Part shown: positions 1 to 8,994 of the stretch, one piece after another
How positions within the stretch are numbered: the first letter of the stretch is position 1
Layout: each line of letters begins with the position of its first letter
Assembly (NCBI GenBank): GCA_964475835.1
Contig: CAYYYL010000012.1
Coordinates: 1-64,000, forward strand
Reading direction: 5' to 3'
From: JABDCI01 sp964475835
Lineage (GTDB): Bacteria > Verrucomicrobiota > Verrucomicrobiia > JABWAM01
Length of the DNA stretch: 64,000 nt
Program-made: the position numbers and the translations under genes
The notes under the pieces: generated by a model
Told to the model about the DNA's origin: nothing
Databases searched by the model: none
The model's input: the letters and a program-made list of their open reading frames with translations, nothing else

Positions 1-314
1 GCCTTCTCGGTTTCGATTCCCTGCACCAATTTGATCTCCTGCCGTGAGCCTCCCAGGGGGGCGACATCCGTTTTCCCAAAATCCAGGTTCTTGAAACTGA
101 CCTGTCGCTTGGCGAGTTTGTTGACGAGGACCTCGGAGAGCGCCTTTAACCGAAATTCGTCCTCTGCGGAAAGCTTGATGCTCTGACGGTCCCAGTCGAT
201 CTGGCATTTGCTGTCCTTGAAATCAAAGCGCGTGGCGATCTCCTTGCGCGCCTGGTTCACCGCGTTGTCGACTTCCTGAATATCCACTTCTGAAATAATG
301 TCAAAGGAGGGCAT
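1..314 (-). CDS. yajQ: YajQ-family nucleotide-binding protein (partial, 3' end off window)
   Basis: Reads from an ATG at 314 down to the window edge, 104 codons, about two thirds of the usual ~160-residue family length. The opening MPSFDIISEVD, the following ATRFDFKDSK and the later RQEIKLVQGIE match the conserved start and middle of the YajQ (DUF520) family. These are small cytoplasmic proteins with two ACT-like folds; members bind nucleotides, and cyclic di-GMP in some bacteria. No strong Shine-Dalgarno sequence stands before the ATG. The right neighbour runs on the other strand, so the two are divergent. The family call is secure from sequence alone; which nucleotide it binds cannot be told. 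Confidence 0.9.
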   Translation of the reverse strand, partial: MPSFDIISEVDIQEVDNAVNQARKEIATRFDFKDSKCQIDWDRQSIKLSAEDEFRLKALSEVLVNKLAKRQVSFKNLDFGKTDVAPLGGSRQEIKLVQGIETEK

Positions 315-400
315 AAGATGGCTTTCTGCCTTCAGCTATCAGCCGAAGGCCTCACATGCAAGAAGATATCCACCCTTCGTCAAAGCCAGAAAGGTAGTGC

Positions 401-464
401 CCTAATTTGATTTTTGTAGTGGCGGTCACAGACCGCCGCTCCAGGGATTTTATTTCAAATTAGG
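401..464. repeat. nested palindromic intergenic element (REP/MITE-like)
   Basis: An outer 10-bp perfect inverted repeat, CCTAATTTGA at 401-410 and TCAAATTAGG at 455-464, encloses an inner perfect hairpin of 7-bp arms, GGCGGTC at 421-427 and GACCGCC at 431-437 with an ACA loop. The element sits in the divergent gap between yajQ and the DivIC-like gene and contains no gene. Nested symmetry of this kind is typical of short non-autonomous palindromic elements. No second full copy was seen in this window, so its dispersed nature is inference. Confidence 0.55.
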
Positions 465-510
465 ACAGCTGGTATTGCTTTACGATGAGACTTCGAATAG
501 AAGATAGCTC

Positions 511-837
511 ATGTCCGTTCGGATGGAGGTCGATTTTGGGATCTGGGGAGTTGTGAAAAAGGTTGCCGTGATGGTCTTTGTCATCGCGTGCCTTTGCGGT
601 CTGGCGCTTTGGTATGTACCTGTCATCCGGCAAACCGCCACCTTGCAGAAGGAGATCGAAATCCGGCGAGAAGCGTTACGCAAACAGGAGGAAATCCAAC
701 AGCGATACACCGAGGAGATCTTGGCCATGCGCACGGATCCCGAGGCCGTCGAACGCGCGGTACGACAAAATCTCAAACTCGTGAAACCCAATGAAGTGAT
801 TTATCACTTCGAATCCGGAAAATCCCCCGGAAAATGA
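511..837 (+). CDS. Septum formation initiator (DivIC/FtsB-like) protein
   Basis: A 108-residue bitopic membrane protein. A short cytoplasmic N-terminus is followed by one transmembrane helix (about residues 17-37, VAVMVFVIACLCGLALWYV) and a coiled coil (about 42-72) rich in E, K, R and Q. The C-terminal stretch MRTDPEAVERAVRQNLKLVK is the conserved end of FtsB/DivIC proteins, where a DP-x2-E-x3-R motif is usual. Such proteins link FtsL and FtsQ/DivIB in the divisome. The ATG at 511 is used; a second ATG lies four codons on. It is a single gene, convergent with the histidine kinase that follows. Confidence 0.8.
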   Translation: MSVRMEVDFGIWGVVKKVAVMVFVIACLCGLALWYVPVIRQTATLQKEIEIRREALRKQEEIQQRYTEEILAMRTDPEAVERAVRQNLKLVKPNEVIYHFESGKSPGK

Positions 838-896
838 TCCCCCCACGGGTTCACCCCCGTGACATCACCCTTTTCACCCCTCCTCTGCAAGGAGTC

Positions 897-2387
897 TTAC
901 TCCCCAACCGGATTCGACCCGGTCTTCGGCCCTTCAGAAATCCCCGGAAGAACCATGCGTACGGTTACCCCCCGGTCCTCACCTTCGCTTTGAACATCGA
1001 GCGTGCCATTCATCAGCATTAACACCGTACGAGAATAAGCTAATCCCAAACCAGTCCCACAGTAGGCTTGCTGGACGGAGCCGTCCCCCTGGACCAACTT
1101 TTTGAAAAAACGTTGTTGTTTGTCGATGGAAATCCCTACGCCGCTGTCCCGGACAATCAACACCACCCTTCCCCCTTCGACTTTACCCCCCATTTGAACC
1201 TCCCCTTTGGAGGTAAACTTGATCGCATTCTCGACCATTTTCATCACCACCTGGGTGAGTCGCTCGGGATGAGCCAGCGCCCTGAGATCGGTCCCTTCCA
1301 CATCCACACACCATTTGAGCCCCTTCTGCGCAGCGGACGCCTTCATCTGCGATTCCACGTTTGCAAACACCTGGCGAACCAGCACCGGCTCGAGATCGAG
1401 CTTCAACTTTCCCGATTCCATCCGTGCGATTTCCAGAACATCCGTAAGGCGTGAAAGAAGTTGCCTGGCGCTTTGTTGAATCGTAACCAAATACGATTTC
1501 TCCTCCTCCTTGGATCGAGCTTGCCCCTCAAGGATCAGTTGGGAGTATCCCATGATGGTGTTGAGGGGGGTTCGCAGTTCGTGCGACGTGTTGGCGAGGA
1601 ACTCCGACTTATGTTCGCTGGCCTGAATGAATCCTTTTTTCTGCTCCTCCAGGGCTCGAACCCGTTCCCGGACCGCATAGTTCATTTGATTGAATGCCTT
1701 GATGATCACCCCAAATTCATCGGAAGACTTGCAACCCATCGGCTCGTGCTGACCTTCAGAAACTTGCAAGACGGCACGATTCAGGCAATCCAGGGCCTTT
1801 CGAAAACGACGAATGACCATCAAGGACGTCAAAAGCCCCACCGCACAAGCCCCTCCCCGAAGAACAAGAGCCAGCGAACTCCCCCGTTCAAGAGAACGAA
1901 GCGCTTGCGCAAAATTTCGCTCCAATTGCACCTTCTGAACCCGGAGCAACTGATTGTAGCTTTCCCTCACGGGGTCAAGATCAGGAGGTTCCGTTTTTTG
2001 TCCCTGCCCCCGGACAATGATCTGATCGGCCTGGCGAATCCAAACCTGGGACACCCTTTCGAGCGATTGAAACAACCGGAGTTGGCGACGGTCCAAAGTA
2101 AATCGGGGATATTGCCCCAGAAACATCTCCCAACGAATCCGGGATTCCTGATAACGGGTTGCACTCCAGGGCTTTCCGGCAACGGAAAAAGCATGCACCT
2201 CCGCATTCATCTCAAGAAGTGCGCGTTCCATCTGGTGCAGGGCTTCAATCGCCGCAAGCTCCCCCCCTTTCATCCGATCAAGCTCCTCGCGAATATTCCG
2301 TTGATGGCTGGAGGCTACGCCTCCACTTAAAAGGATCAACAAAACCACAAGAAGATATCCGAGAAGAATTTGGTGCCAGATCTTCAC
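897..2387 (-). CDS. Membrane sensor histidine kinase
   Basis: 496 residues. A transmembrane helix at about 7-25 and another at about 172-192 bracket a mostly helical periplasmic sensor region, followed by a HAMP-like linker (about 193-250). The kinase core shows the H box SHELRTPLN with phospho-acceptor His269, an N box MVENAIKFT (Asn387), a G1 box DSGVGIS (414-420) and a G2 box GTGLGL (444-449). The protein ends soon after the ATPase domain, with no receiver domain fused. No response regulator gene lies next to it, so its partner is unknown. It is divergent from mutS (97-bp gap) and convergent with the DivIC-like gene. Family call is secure; the signal sensed cannot be inferred. Confidence 0.92.
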   Translation of the reverse strand: MKIWHQILLGYLLVVLLILLSGGVASSHQRNIREELDRMKGGELAAIEALHQMERALLEMNAEVHAFSVAGKPWSATRYQESRIRWEMFLGQYPRFTLDRRQLRLFQSLERVSQVWIRQADQIIVRGQGQKTEPPDLDPVRESYNQLLRVQKVQLERNFAQALRSLERGSSLALVLRGGACAVGLLTSLMVIRRFRKALDCLNRAVLQVSEGQHEPMGCKSSDEFGVIIKAFNQMNYAVRERVRALEEQKKGFIQASEHKSEFLANTSHELRTPLNTIMGYSQLILEGQARSKEEEKSYLVTIQQSARQLLSRLTDVLEIARMESGKLKLDLEPVLVRQVFANVESQMKASAAQKGLKWCVDVEGTDLRALAHPERLTQVVMKMVENAIKFTSKGEVQMGGKVEGGRVVLIVRDSGVGISIDKQQRFFKKLVQGDGSVQQAYCGTGLGLAYSRTVLMLMNGTLDVQSEGEDRGVTVRMVLPGISEGPKTGSNPVGE

Positions 2388-2484
2388 TGTCCGGAGACTG
2401 TAGCACGTTCAACGTAAAGGAGAAGTCAGGATGAGATCGAACTTTCACCTTTCAAGGCGCGGCTCGCCCTCGTAAACTTCAGGA

Positions 2485-5046
2485 ATGTCCGAGAAACTGA
2501 CGCCGATGATGCAGCAGTACCAGCGGGTCAAACGCGAGATCCCGCCGGATGCGCTTCTCCTTTTCCGCCTCGGTGACTTTTACGAACTCTTTTTTGAGGA
2601 CGCTAAAACCGCGGCGAACCTTCTCAATCTCACGCTGACCCAGCGGAACGGCGTTCCCATGTGCGGCATGCCTCACCACTCCTCAGAGGGCTATATTGCC
2701 CGACTGATTCGAGGAGGGCACAAGGTTGCCGTTTGCGATCAACTTGAAGAGGCCGGCGCCTCCAAGGGAATCATCAAACGCGACATTACCCAGATCTTGA
2801 GTCCCGGCACCGTCATCTCCGATCGTCTTCTCTCGGCGGGACAAAACAATTTCATCGCCTCCATTTTTGCCACGGATTCCTCCATCGAAAGCGAACGAGG
2901 ACCTTTTGGATTCGTTTTCATGGACATCACCACCGGGGAATGCCGTCTGACCGAACTCGACTCCCTCCGATCCCTGCAGGCGGAACTCCGCAGAGTGAAC
3001 CCCTCCGAAATCGTGATTCCCGAGGAATCTCTCTTGCAGGGGCGTGTTGAGGAATACAGCTCCAAACTGGCGTTGAATGCCCCCTGGGTTTTCGAATTTG
3101 AAACCGCCTTTCTCACGCTCCGGGACCATTTCAAGACTGCATCTCTCGATGGATTTGGATGCCAAAACATGCCCGTAGCCATTTGCGCTGCAGGGGGACT
3201 CTTTCACTACCTTCTCCAGCAGTTGCGCCGATCCTTGAATCACGTTCAACGCATCCAGGTGTACTCCTCCGAAGACTTCATGCTGCTTGATCAGGTGACT
3301 CAACGGAATCTTGAACTGTGGGACTCCCAGGCGGGAGAGAAGCACTTCACCCTCCTTTCCTCCCTTGACCGCACAGTCACAGCCATGGGCACCCGTCTTT
3401 TGCGGGACTGGGTCTCCCATCCCCTCCGCAACGTCTCCCACATCATCGCACGGCATCAAGGGGTGGCGGAACTCTTTGACCAACCCGCCCTTGCCGCCGA
3501 GCTTCGTGAAAAACTGCGTGAAGTGCGCGACCTTGAGCGCATCATGGGGCGCCTTTCCTCGACACACGGAAGTGCTCGGGATCTCGTGGGGCTCAAACAA
3601 TCCCTACAGCATATTCCGGCAATTAAAACTCTTTCCACCCAACTCCACTCCCCCCTACTTCAGGAACAGGATGCTGTCATTCACGACTTCCCTGATCTGG
3701 CCGAACTCATCCAAAAAGCCATCGTCGACGATCCCCCCCTTTCCGTAAAGGAGGGAGGGATGATTCAATCCGGTTTTGATGCAACTCTCGACGAATTGAG
3801 AAACGCCACCACCTCCGGAAAGGAATGGATCGCGCGGCTACAACAGGAGGAAATCGAACGAACGGGCATCAAATCCCTCAAAATCCGCTTCAATTCCGTC
3901 TTCGGTTATTACATCGAAATCACCAAATCAAATCTGGACCAGGTTCCCGCCCACTACATCCGCAAACAGACCGTCGCCACCGGCGAACGGTTCATTACCC
4001 CTGAGTTGAAGGAAGTGGAGGATAAAATCCTCGGTGGTGAGGAGCGTTCGATGAAACTGGAACATGAAATTTTCCAGTCCATCCGGGCCGAAGCCGTCCG
4101 CCACACCGCATCCATCCAGGAAACCGCACGAGCCCTGGGCATCCTGGATGTACTGGCCTCCTTTGCAGAAATCGCCCGCCAACAAAACTACGTCCGGCCC
4201 ATGATCGACAGCGGCAACATTCTCGATTTCGTCGAAGGTCGTCATCCGGTGATTGAACAGATCATGCAAACGGATCCCCTGCATATGGGAAAAGGAGGCT
4301 TTGTCGCCAACGACACCCGCCTGGACACCAGCGACAACCAACTCCTTCTCATCACCGGTCCCAATATGGCGGGGAAATCGACTTACATCCGCCAGGTCGC
4401 CCTGATCGTGCTCATGGCCCAGATCGGTTCCTTTGTCCCCTGCAAATCGGCACACATTGGCGTCGTGGACCGGATTTTCACCCGTGTCGGCGCCTCGGAT
4501 GATCTCTCCCGCGGACAGAGCACCTTCATGGTGGAAATGAACGAGACGGCTAACATTCTGAACAACGCCACCGAACGGAGCCTTGTCATCCTCGATGAAA
4601 TCGGCCGCGGCACGAGCACCTACGATGGAATCTCGATCGCCTGGGCCGTCGCGGAATACCTGCACGAACAGATTCGCGCAAAAACCCTTTTCGCCACGCA
4701 CTACCACGAGCTCACCTCCATGTCGCGAAAGTTTCCCCGGATCAAAAACTTCAACGTTGCTGTACGGGAGTGGAACGATCAGATCATTTTCCTTCGAAAA
4801 ATCCAACCCGGGGGCGCCGACAAAAGCTATGGCATCCAGGTCGCACGCCTTGCAGGGCTCCCCCGGGAAGTGATCGACAAGGCAAAGGTGATGTTGAACC
4901 ACCTCGAAGCCTCAGATTTGTTGGAATGGCAGTCGGGGGACCTGAAGGAAAGTGCCGTGGTCGAAACCGGGCGTCGGAAAAAAGGTATTCCGTCCGTCAA
5001 GCCGGCACCTCAGATGCTTCTATTTGCCGCTTCCGACCGGGCCTGA
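2485..5046 (+). CDS. mutS: DNA mismatch repair protein MutS
   Basis: 853 residues, the normal length for MutS1. The mismatch-contact motif GDFYELF lies near residue 31-37 (Phe-x-Glu type), followed by connector, lever and clamp domains. The ATPase domain carries Walker A GPNMAGKST (625-633), then the DDLSRGQSTFMVEM signature, Walker B LVILDEIGRGTST and the conserved ATHYHEL. The C-terminal QMLLF is a likely beta-clamp binding motif. MutS recognises mismatches and recruits MutL; mutL is not in the window. The ATG at 2485 follows only a weak GGA. The last 27 bases overlap the end of the convergent SGNH hydrolase gene. Confidence 0.98.
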   Translation: MSEKLTPMMQQYQRVKREIPPDALLLFRLGDFYELFFEDAKTAANLLNLTLTQRNGVPMCGMPHHSSEGYIARLIRGGHKVAVCDQLEEAGASKGIIKRDITQILSPGTVISDRLLSAGQNNFIASIFATDSSIESERGPFGFVFMDITTGECRLTELDSLRSLQAELRRVNPSEIVIPEESLLQGRVEEYSSKLALNAPWVFEFETAFLTLRDHFKTASLDGFGCQNMPVAICAAGGLFHYLLQQLRRSLNHVQRIQVYSSEDFMLLDQVTQRNLELWDSQAGEKHFTLLSSLDRTVTAMGTRLLRDWVSHPLRNVSHIIARHQGVAELFDQPALAAELREKLREVRDLERIMGRLSSTHGSARDLVGLKQSLQHIPAIKTLSTQLHSPLLQEQDAVIHDFPDLAELIQKAIVDDPPLSVKEGGMIQSGFDATLDELRNATTSGKEWIARLQQEEIERTGIKSLKIRFNSVFGYYIEITKSNLDQVPAHYIRKQTVATGERFITPELKEVEDKILGGEERSMKLEHEIFQSIRAEAVRHTASIQETARALGILDVLASFAEIARQQNYVRPMIDSGNILDFVEGRHPVIEQIMQTDPLHMGKGGFVANDTRLDTSDNQLLLITGPNMAGKSTYIRQVALIVLMAQIGSFVPCKSAHIGVVDRIFTRVGASDDLSRGQSTFMVEMNETANILNNATERSLVILDEIGRGTSTYDGISIAWAVAEYLHEQIRAKTLFATHYHELTSMSRKFPRIKNFNVAVREWNDQIIFLRKIQPGGADKSYGIQVARLAGLPREVIDKAKVMLNHLEASDLLEWQSGDLKESAVVETGRRKKGIPSVKPAPQMLLFAASDRA

Positions 5047-6261
5047 AATTCCATTTTTTGAATTCTGCAGCAAGTATCGCGCGAGGGTTTCACCAATGAT
5101 GCGGTGTCCCCCTGGCGCGAAGTGTTGGTCGAAACGATAGTAAATTTGAAACAATCCCAACTTCGACACCTGCTCCTCCAGGATCGAAGTCATGTCGACA
5201 CACCTCATCTTTTGGGCGTCCAGAAATTGTCCAAGTCTTCGTCGCGGATAGTTCACATCGAAGGAGAAAGCCTCACTCCCGGGATACCGGCGTAATCCAT
5301 CCGAAAGCAAATTGGGATCGAGTGATTCCATCCCGGGAAGGAGTACCACCACGAAGGAAGCCCCCGAATTTTCCACCTCCTTTCGAAGCTGAATCAGCAA
5401 TGCTTCCGTCACCCGCCAGGCATTCTCAAATTCAGCGTCATGATCAGATTGATACGTCTGCCATTCCATGGGAACCCCGTTTCTTTTCCAAAATGGAAGG
5501 TTGGATTCCCCTTCTGCCTTGCCTTTCCGACCATGACGAAATCCCAGCCTGGTTCGAACATTCCGTTCCGCCATGCGATATCCCCGATAAAGAGCCGAGG
5601 CATCCAGGATTCGTTTCCATAGGGAAACCTTTTCACTGGCGAAGCCCGGCTGAAACGGAAGCGCATAAAGAGTTCCATCACGCAGTTCAAATCCCGGAGA
5701 ACTCATCCCCCCTCTCGGAAAGCAAGGCAACTGGTTGGCAACATCGTTTCCCATGAAAAAAATCAAAAACACCGTTTGGGGATGAAACGGGGCCGCGTCG
5801 TGTTTCCACATCAAATATTCATTTCCGGTTCCGAAACCCGGAATGCCGAATTTAAGCAATTCGAACTTGCGATCCGGAGCCATCCGCGCGAGCTCCTTCC
5901 GGGCCACACTGACAAAGGATGCCGGCGCATCCACTCCAATCCCCGCGGTGAAAGAGTCTCCAAGAATTACTGCACGTTCAACACCCGGAGATGGCATCCA
6001 TTCATGTTCCACGTCCGGAAAACCGAGACGATTGATTTTGACATGCAATGGATCGCCGTATTCTGAAACCCCATGAAAATCCTGGCCCGGCTCAAAACGC
6101 CAACCAATGAAGGGATCTGGAATGGATCTCAATTTATGGGCGGGTATAAGATCGGGGCGGACCCCACGCATGGCCGCCTCCGCAATCAACAGGCCGATCG
6201 TGAGAACACCGACACCCAGAAAAAAAGACGCAACGATGCGTCTGCCTGCACCACAATTCAT
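5020..6261 (-). CDS. SGNH/GDSL-type hydrolase, membrane-anchored
   Basis: 413 residues with an N-terminal hydrophobic segment (about 9-27) acting as signal or anchor. Block I is GDSFTAG (Ser103 the expected nucleophile), block III is MGNDV (about 170-174), and the C-terminal block is DQHFAPGGH (about 378-386) with the Asp/His pair. Members act on esters of lipids, acetylated sugars or glycans; the substrate here is not evident. Its ATG overlaps the stop codon of pyrE by one base (TAATG), so it is translationally coupled as third gene of pilT-pyrE-SGNH. Its 3' end overlaps mutS by 27 bases in a convergent arrangement. Confidence 0.82.
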   Translation of the reverse strand: MNCGAGRRIVASFFLGVGVLTIGLLIAEAAMRGVRPDLIPAHKLRSIPDPFIGWRFEPGQDFHGVSEYGDPLHVKINRLGFPDVEHEWMPSPGVERAVILGDSFTAGIGVDAPASFVSVARKELARMAPDRKFELLKFGIPGFGTGNEYLMWKHDAAPFHPQTVFLIFFMGNDVANQLPCFPRGGMSSPGFELRDGTLYALPFQPGFASEKVSLWKRILDASALYRGYRMAERNVRTRLGFRHGRKGKAEGESNLPFWKRNGVPMEWQTYQSDHDAEFENAWRVTEALLIQLRKEVENSGASFVVVLLPGMESLDPNLLSDGLRRYPGSEAFSFDVNYPRRRLGQFLDAQKMRCVDMTSILEEQVSKLGLFQIYYRFDQHFAPGGHRIIGETLARYLLQNSKNGISGPVGSGK

Positions 6262-6827
6262 TATTTACTCCCCGGCTTCACTGCCGGGACACCCTTCAAA
6301 TCATCGGGAATCTCCGTGGCGGAAAAGGTTTCCACGGGCATCTTTACCAGGGAATGGAGTGGAAAATCCATTTTCAACGGAGTGGTGGAACGGTCCACCA
6401 ACACCGCCACAGCGGCAACAATCCCCCCCCTGCTCTGGACAATGTCGATCGTCTCCTTCACCCGTCCACCTTGCGTCACCACATCCTCAGCCACGAGAAA
6501 TCGTTCCCCACGTACAATGGAAAAACCCCGGCGGAGCACCAGCTTGCCATCCTCCTTTTCCGCAAAGATATGCCGCTTTTCCAGAACCCGTGCCAGTTCC
6601 TGACCAATGATGATCCCCCCAAGCGCCGGGGAGATGACCGTATCAATCCCTTTGGCGTCCACCTTCTTCGCAAGTTCCCCGCACAACTGGGCCGCCAGAG
6701 TCGCGTGCTGCATCACCAGGGCACATTGGAAAAACTGGCGGCTGTGCAGACCGGACCTCAACACAAAATGGCCGTCCAGGAGGGCGCCACTCGATCGAAA
6801 AATTTTAAAAACTTCGGCGGGTTTCAT
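6261..6827 (-). CDS. pyrE: Orotate phosphoribosyltransferase
   Basis: 188 residues, usual for PyrE. It converts orotate and PRPP to orotidine 5'-phosphate in pyrimidine synthesis. The N-terminus (SGALLDGHFVLRSGLHS) is typical of the bacterial enzyme, and the PRPP-binding loop is FLVAEDVVTQGG at 110-121, where Gln replaces the second Thr of the more common TTGG. A loop with SPALGG (66-71) is also conserved. Nine bases separate it from pilT upstream, and its stop overlaps the start of the SGNH hydrolase. Other pyr genes are absent, so this is probably a housekeeping gene in a mixed operon. Confidence 0.92.
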   Translation of the reverse strand: MKPAEVFKIFRSSGALLDGHFVLRSGLHSRQFFQCALVMQHATLAAQLCGELAKKVDAKGIDTVISPALGGIIIGQELARVLEKRHIFAEKEDGKLVLRRGFSIVRGERFLVAEDVVTQGGRVKETIDIVQSRGGIVAAVAVLVDRSTTPLKMDFPLHSLVKMPVETFSATEIPDDLKGVPAVKPGSK

Positions 6828-6836
6828 ACAATCCCA

Positions 6837-7961
6837 TTATTCCCCCGAAGCCTTGATCAATTCCTCCTCCGTCCATGGCTGGCCCTTGGAGTTGCGCACA
6901 TTGGGAAGCGCGGACATGCGTTTGATCAAATCGTCCTTTACCACGGACTTCACATATGCTTCCGCGGGCTCAATCACTCCCTTTGAAACAAGGTCGATCA
7001 GGGAATCATTCAAGGCCACCATGCCTTCCTTTCTCCCCGTCTGGATCAACATCGGAATCTGGTGGATCTTTCCCTCGCGAATATTGGCACCGAGGGCATG
7101 GCTGCCCATGAGAATCTCGAGCGCCGCAATGCGCCCACCCCCGCGCTTCTTACATAACGTCTGCGCAATCACCCCCTTCAACCCCTCGGAGAGCCCGGCT
7201 CGAACCTGTCCTTGCTGGTCCGCAGGAAATTGATTGATCAGACGATCCACCGTACCATGCGCGGTCGTGGTATGGAGGGTACCAAAAACAAGATGTCCCG
7301 TCTCGGCGGTCTCAAGCGCGATCATGACGGTCTCCAGATCCCGCATCTCACCCACCAGAACGATGTCCGGATCTTCGCGCAAGGCCGCCCTCAATGCCCG
7401 TTTGAATCCCTCTGTATGCGTGTGAACCTCCCGCTGGTTGACGAGGCACTTCTTATTCTGATGAACAAACTCGATGGGGTCCTCGATGGTGATGATATGA
7501 TCGCTACGGGTGGAATTGATGAAGTCGATCATCGCCGCGAGAGTGGTGGACTTGCCGCTTCCGGTCGGCCCCGTGACCAACACCAGGCCCTTGGTCAGAA
7601 AACAAAGTTTTTTGATCGGTTCAGGAAGATGAAGCTCATCGAAGGAAAGGATCTTGGAGGGAATGAGACGGAACACCGCACAGATCCCGTTGCGATCGGC
7701 AAAAATATTGCATCGATAGCGGGCCACACCCGGAATTTCATAGGCAAAATCCGTATCGTGAGTCTGCTCCCATTCGTTACGGTTGCGCTCGGGGAGGATT
7801 TCGTACACCAGCCCCTTGACTACATCGTGGGTAAAAACCTGGTCGCTCACGGGCGTCATGCTACCCGCGATTCGGAACATCGGAAACGTGCCGCTCGCGA
7901 GGTGGAAGTCCGACGCCTTTTGATCCACCATCGCCCTGAAGTAGTCATCGAGTGCTGCCAT
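6837..7961 (-). CDS. pilT: Type IV pilus retraction ATPase PilT
   Basis: 374 residues, close to the usual ~345-380. The secretion-ATPase core shows Walker A GPTGSGKST (131-139), the Asp box ending IIITIEDPIEF-like (about 157-165), Walker B PDIVLVGEMRD (198-208) and the His box TGHLVFGTLHT (221-231). The C-terminal ANIREGK resembles the retraction-specific AIRNLIRE motif of PilT. It powers pilus disassembly at the inner membrane. It heads the operon pilT-pyrE-SGNH. The only pseudopilin-like gene in the window is 31 kb away, so the rest of the machinery lies elsewhere. PilU is the alternative; the C-terminal motif favours PilT. Confidence 0.92.
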   Translation of the reverse strand: MAALDDYFRAMVDQKASDFHLASGTFPMFRIAGSMTPVSDQVFTHDVVKGLVYEILPERNRNEWEQTHDTDFAYEIPGVARYRCNIFADRNGICAVFRLIPSKILSFDELHLPEPIKKLCFLTKGLVLVTGPTGSGKSTTLAAMIDFINSTRSDHIITIEDPIEFVHQNKKCLVNQREVHTHTEGFKRALRAALREDPDIVLVGEMRDLETVMIALETAETGHLVFGTLHTTTAHGTVDRLINQFPADQQGQVRAGLSEGLKGVIAQTLCKKRGGGRIAALEILMGSHALGANIREGKIHQIPMLIQTGRKEGMVALNDSLIDLVSKGVIEPAEAYVKSVVKDDLIKRMSALPNVRNSKGQPWTEEELIKASGE

Positions 7962-8725
7962 GGGTTCGGAAACTAGCAGCCCGGTTCAAAAATGGCAACG
8001 GCCACGTTTGGGTTGATTGGGAACAAATTACGCTAAAACATTCGCTTTCCCAGTTCATGACGATTGTGCTAGGATCGTGGTTTAGACAACTCCCCTACAT
8101 GCAAGATTTCTTCTTTTGGCAAAGCATTGGTTTCGTCGGCAGCGTCATTTACTGTAGCTTCTTTGAATGGACTCTACACAAGTACGTGATGCACAAGAAC
8201 TTAAAGTGGTTTTCCTACCCTTTCCAGGCCCACGCGGTCACTCACCACGGCATTTTTAAATCAGACCATACTTATCATATTCAAGACCAGAAGGACAAAC
8301 GGACCGTTCCCATGGCCTGGTGGAACGCCCCAGTGATGTGGCTCATGCACGTCCCGTTCATGCTTCTGGTCCAGCACGTTGTCGGACACGGCATTTTCTG
8401 GGGCGCCCTGTTCGCCATGATGGCCTACTATGGCACCTACGAATATCTTCACTGGTGCATGCATGTGCCGAGGAAACGCAATGTAGAACGTTCTGGTATT
8501 TTCTTTCGACTGAACGGCCATCATCTTCTTCATCACCGGTACATGAATAAAAACCTGAACGTGGTGCTTCCCCTGGCCGATCTGCTACTGGGCACCCTTG
8601 TTCCACGATCTCCCATTTCTTTCGCCCAAGCTCGCGGCCCCTCCGTTCCGGACGTTCAACCCCGCCATCCCACTCCTCCCCAATCGACCGAAGAGGCTCC
8701 AATGCCTGTGCTTGAGACTCGATGA
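7952..8725 (+). CDS. Fatty acid hydroxylase / sterol desaturase family protein
   Basis: Up to 257 residues. A set of histidine motifs typical of the di-iron membrane hydroxylase superfamily is visible: HKYVMH, then HAVTHHGIF, then HWCMH and NGHHLLHHRYM. Hydrophobic segments lie between them (about 53-67 and 125-150). Members hydroxylate or desaturate lipids in the membrane. The first ATG (7952) overlaps the divergent pilT start by 10 bases; in-frame ATGs at 8057 and 8099 are plausible true starts, and the first ~35 residues look non-conserved. The ATG of the glutaredoxin gene overlaps the stop (ATGA), so the pair is co-translated. Confidence 0.78.
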   Translation: MLPWVRKLAARFKNGNGHVWVDWEQITLKHSLSQFMTIVLGSWFRQLPYMQDFFFWQSIGFVGSVIYCSFFEWTLHKYVMHKNLKWFSYPFQAHAVTHHGIFKSDHTYHIQDQKDKRTVPMAWWNAPVMWLMHVPFMLLVQHVVGHGIFWGALFAMMAYYGTYEYLHWCMHVPRKRNVERSGIFFRLNGHHLLHHRYMNKNLNVVLPLADLLLGTLVPRSPISFAQARGPSVPDVQPRHPTPPQSTEEAPMPVLETR

Positions 8726-8994
8726 AGGTGTTGAAGCAGCCGCAAGCAATCACGCTCTACTCCCGCGCCATGTGTGGATGGTGCATCGACGCTAAAAAGT
8801 GGCTCGAGAAACAGGGATGGACCTTTACATTAAGAGACACCGGGCGCGACCTTGAAGCGCGTCAGAAGGCCATCGAACTCAGCGGTCAGCCCCTGGTACC
8901 CGTCATTGAAATTGATGGGCAGGTCCTTGGCGATTTTGACACAGGGCAGCTTGAGGAATTCCTCCTCAAACACGGCTACCTCGCCCCATCCTGA
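8722..8994 (+). CDS. Glutaredoxin-family protein
   Basis: 90 residues with a thioredoxin fold of glutaredoxin size. The active site is CGWC at about residues 15-18 (SRAMCGWCIDAKKWL), followed by the cis-Pro segment QPLVPVIEIDG and the GDFDTGQLEEFL end that resembles the G-G/D-D glutathione-binding region. It probably reduces or transfers disulfides in the cytoplasm. It starts within the stop codon of the hydroxylase gene (ATGA), which suggests it serves that enzyme or simply shares its message. The C-terminus overlaps the convergent secreted-protein gene by 19 bases. Confidence 0.85.
   Translation: MKVLKQPQAITLYSRAMCGWCIDAKKWLEKQGWTFTLRDTGRDLEARQKAIELSGQPLVPVIEIDGQVLGDFDTGQLEEFLLKHGYLAPS

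Noticed and set aside
480..791. Open reverse frame across the DivIC-like gene
   Set aside because: Antisense shadow; the forward frame has the membrane helix, coiled coil and conserved end of FtsB/DivIC.
2683..4902. Long reverse frames opposite mutS (2683-3600, 3928-4902)
   Set aside because: Compositional shadows of a clearly conserved forward gene; no motif or start signal.
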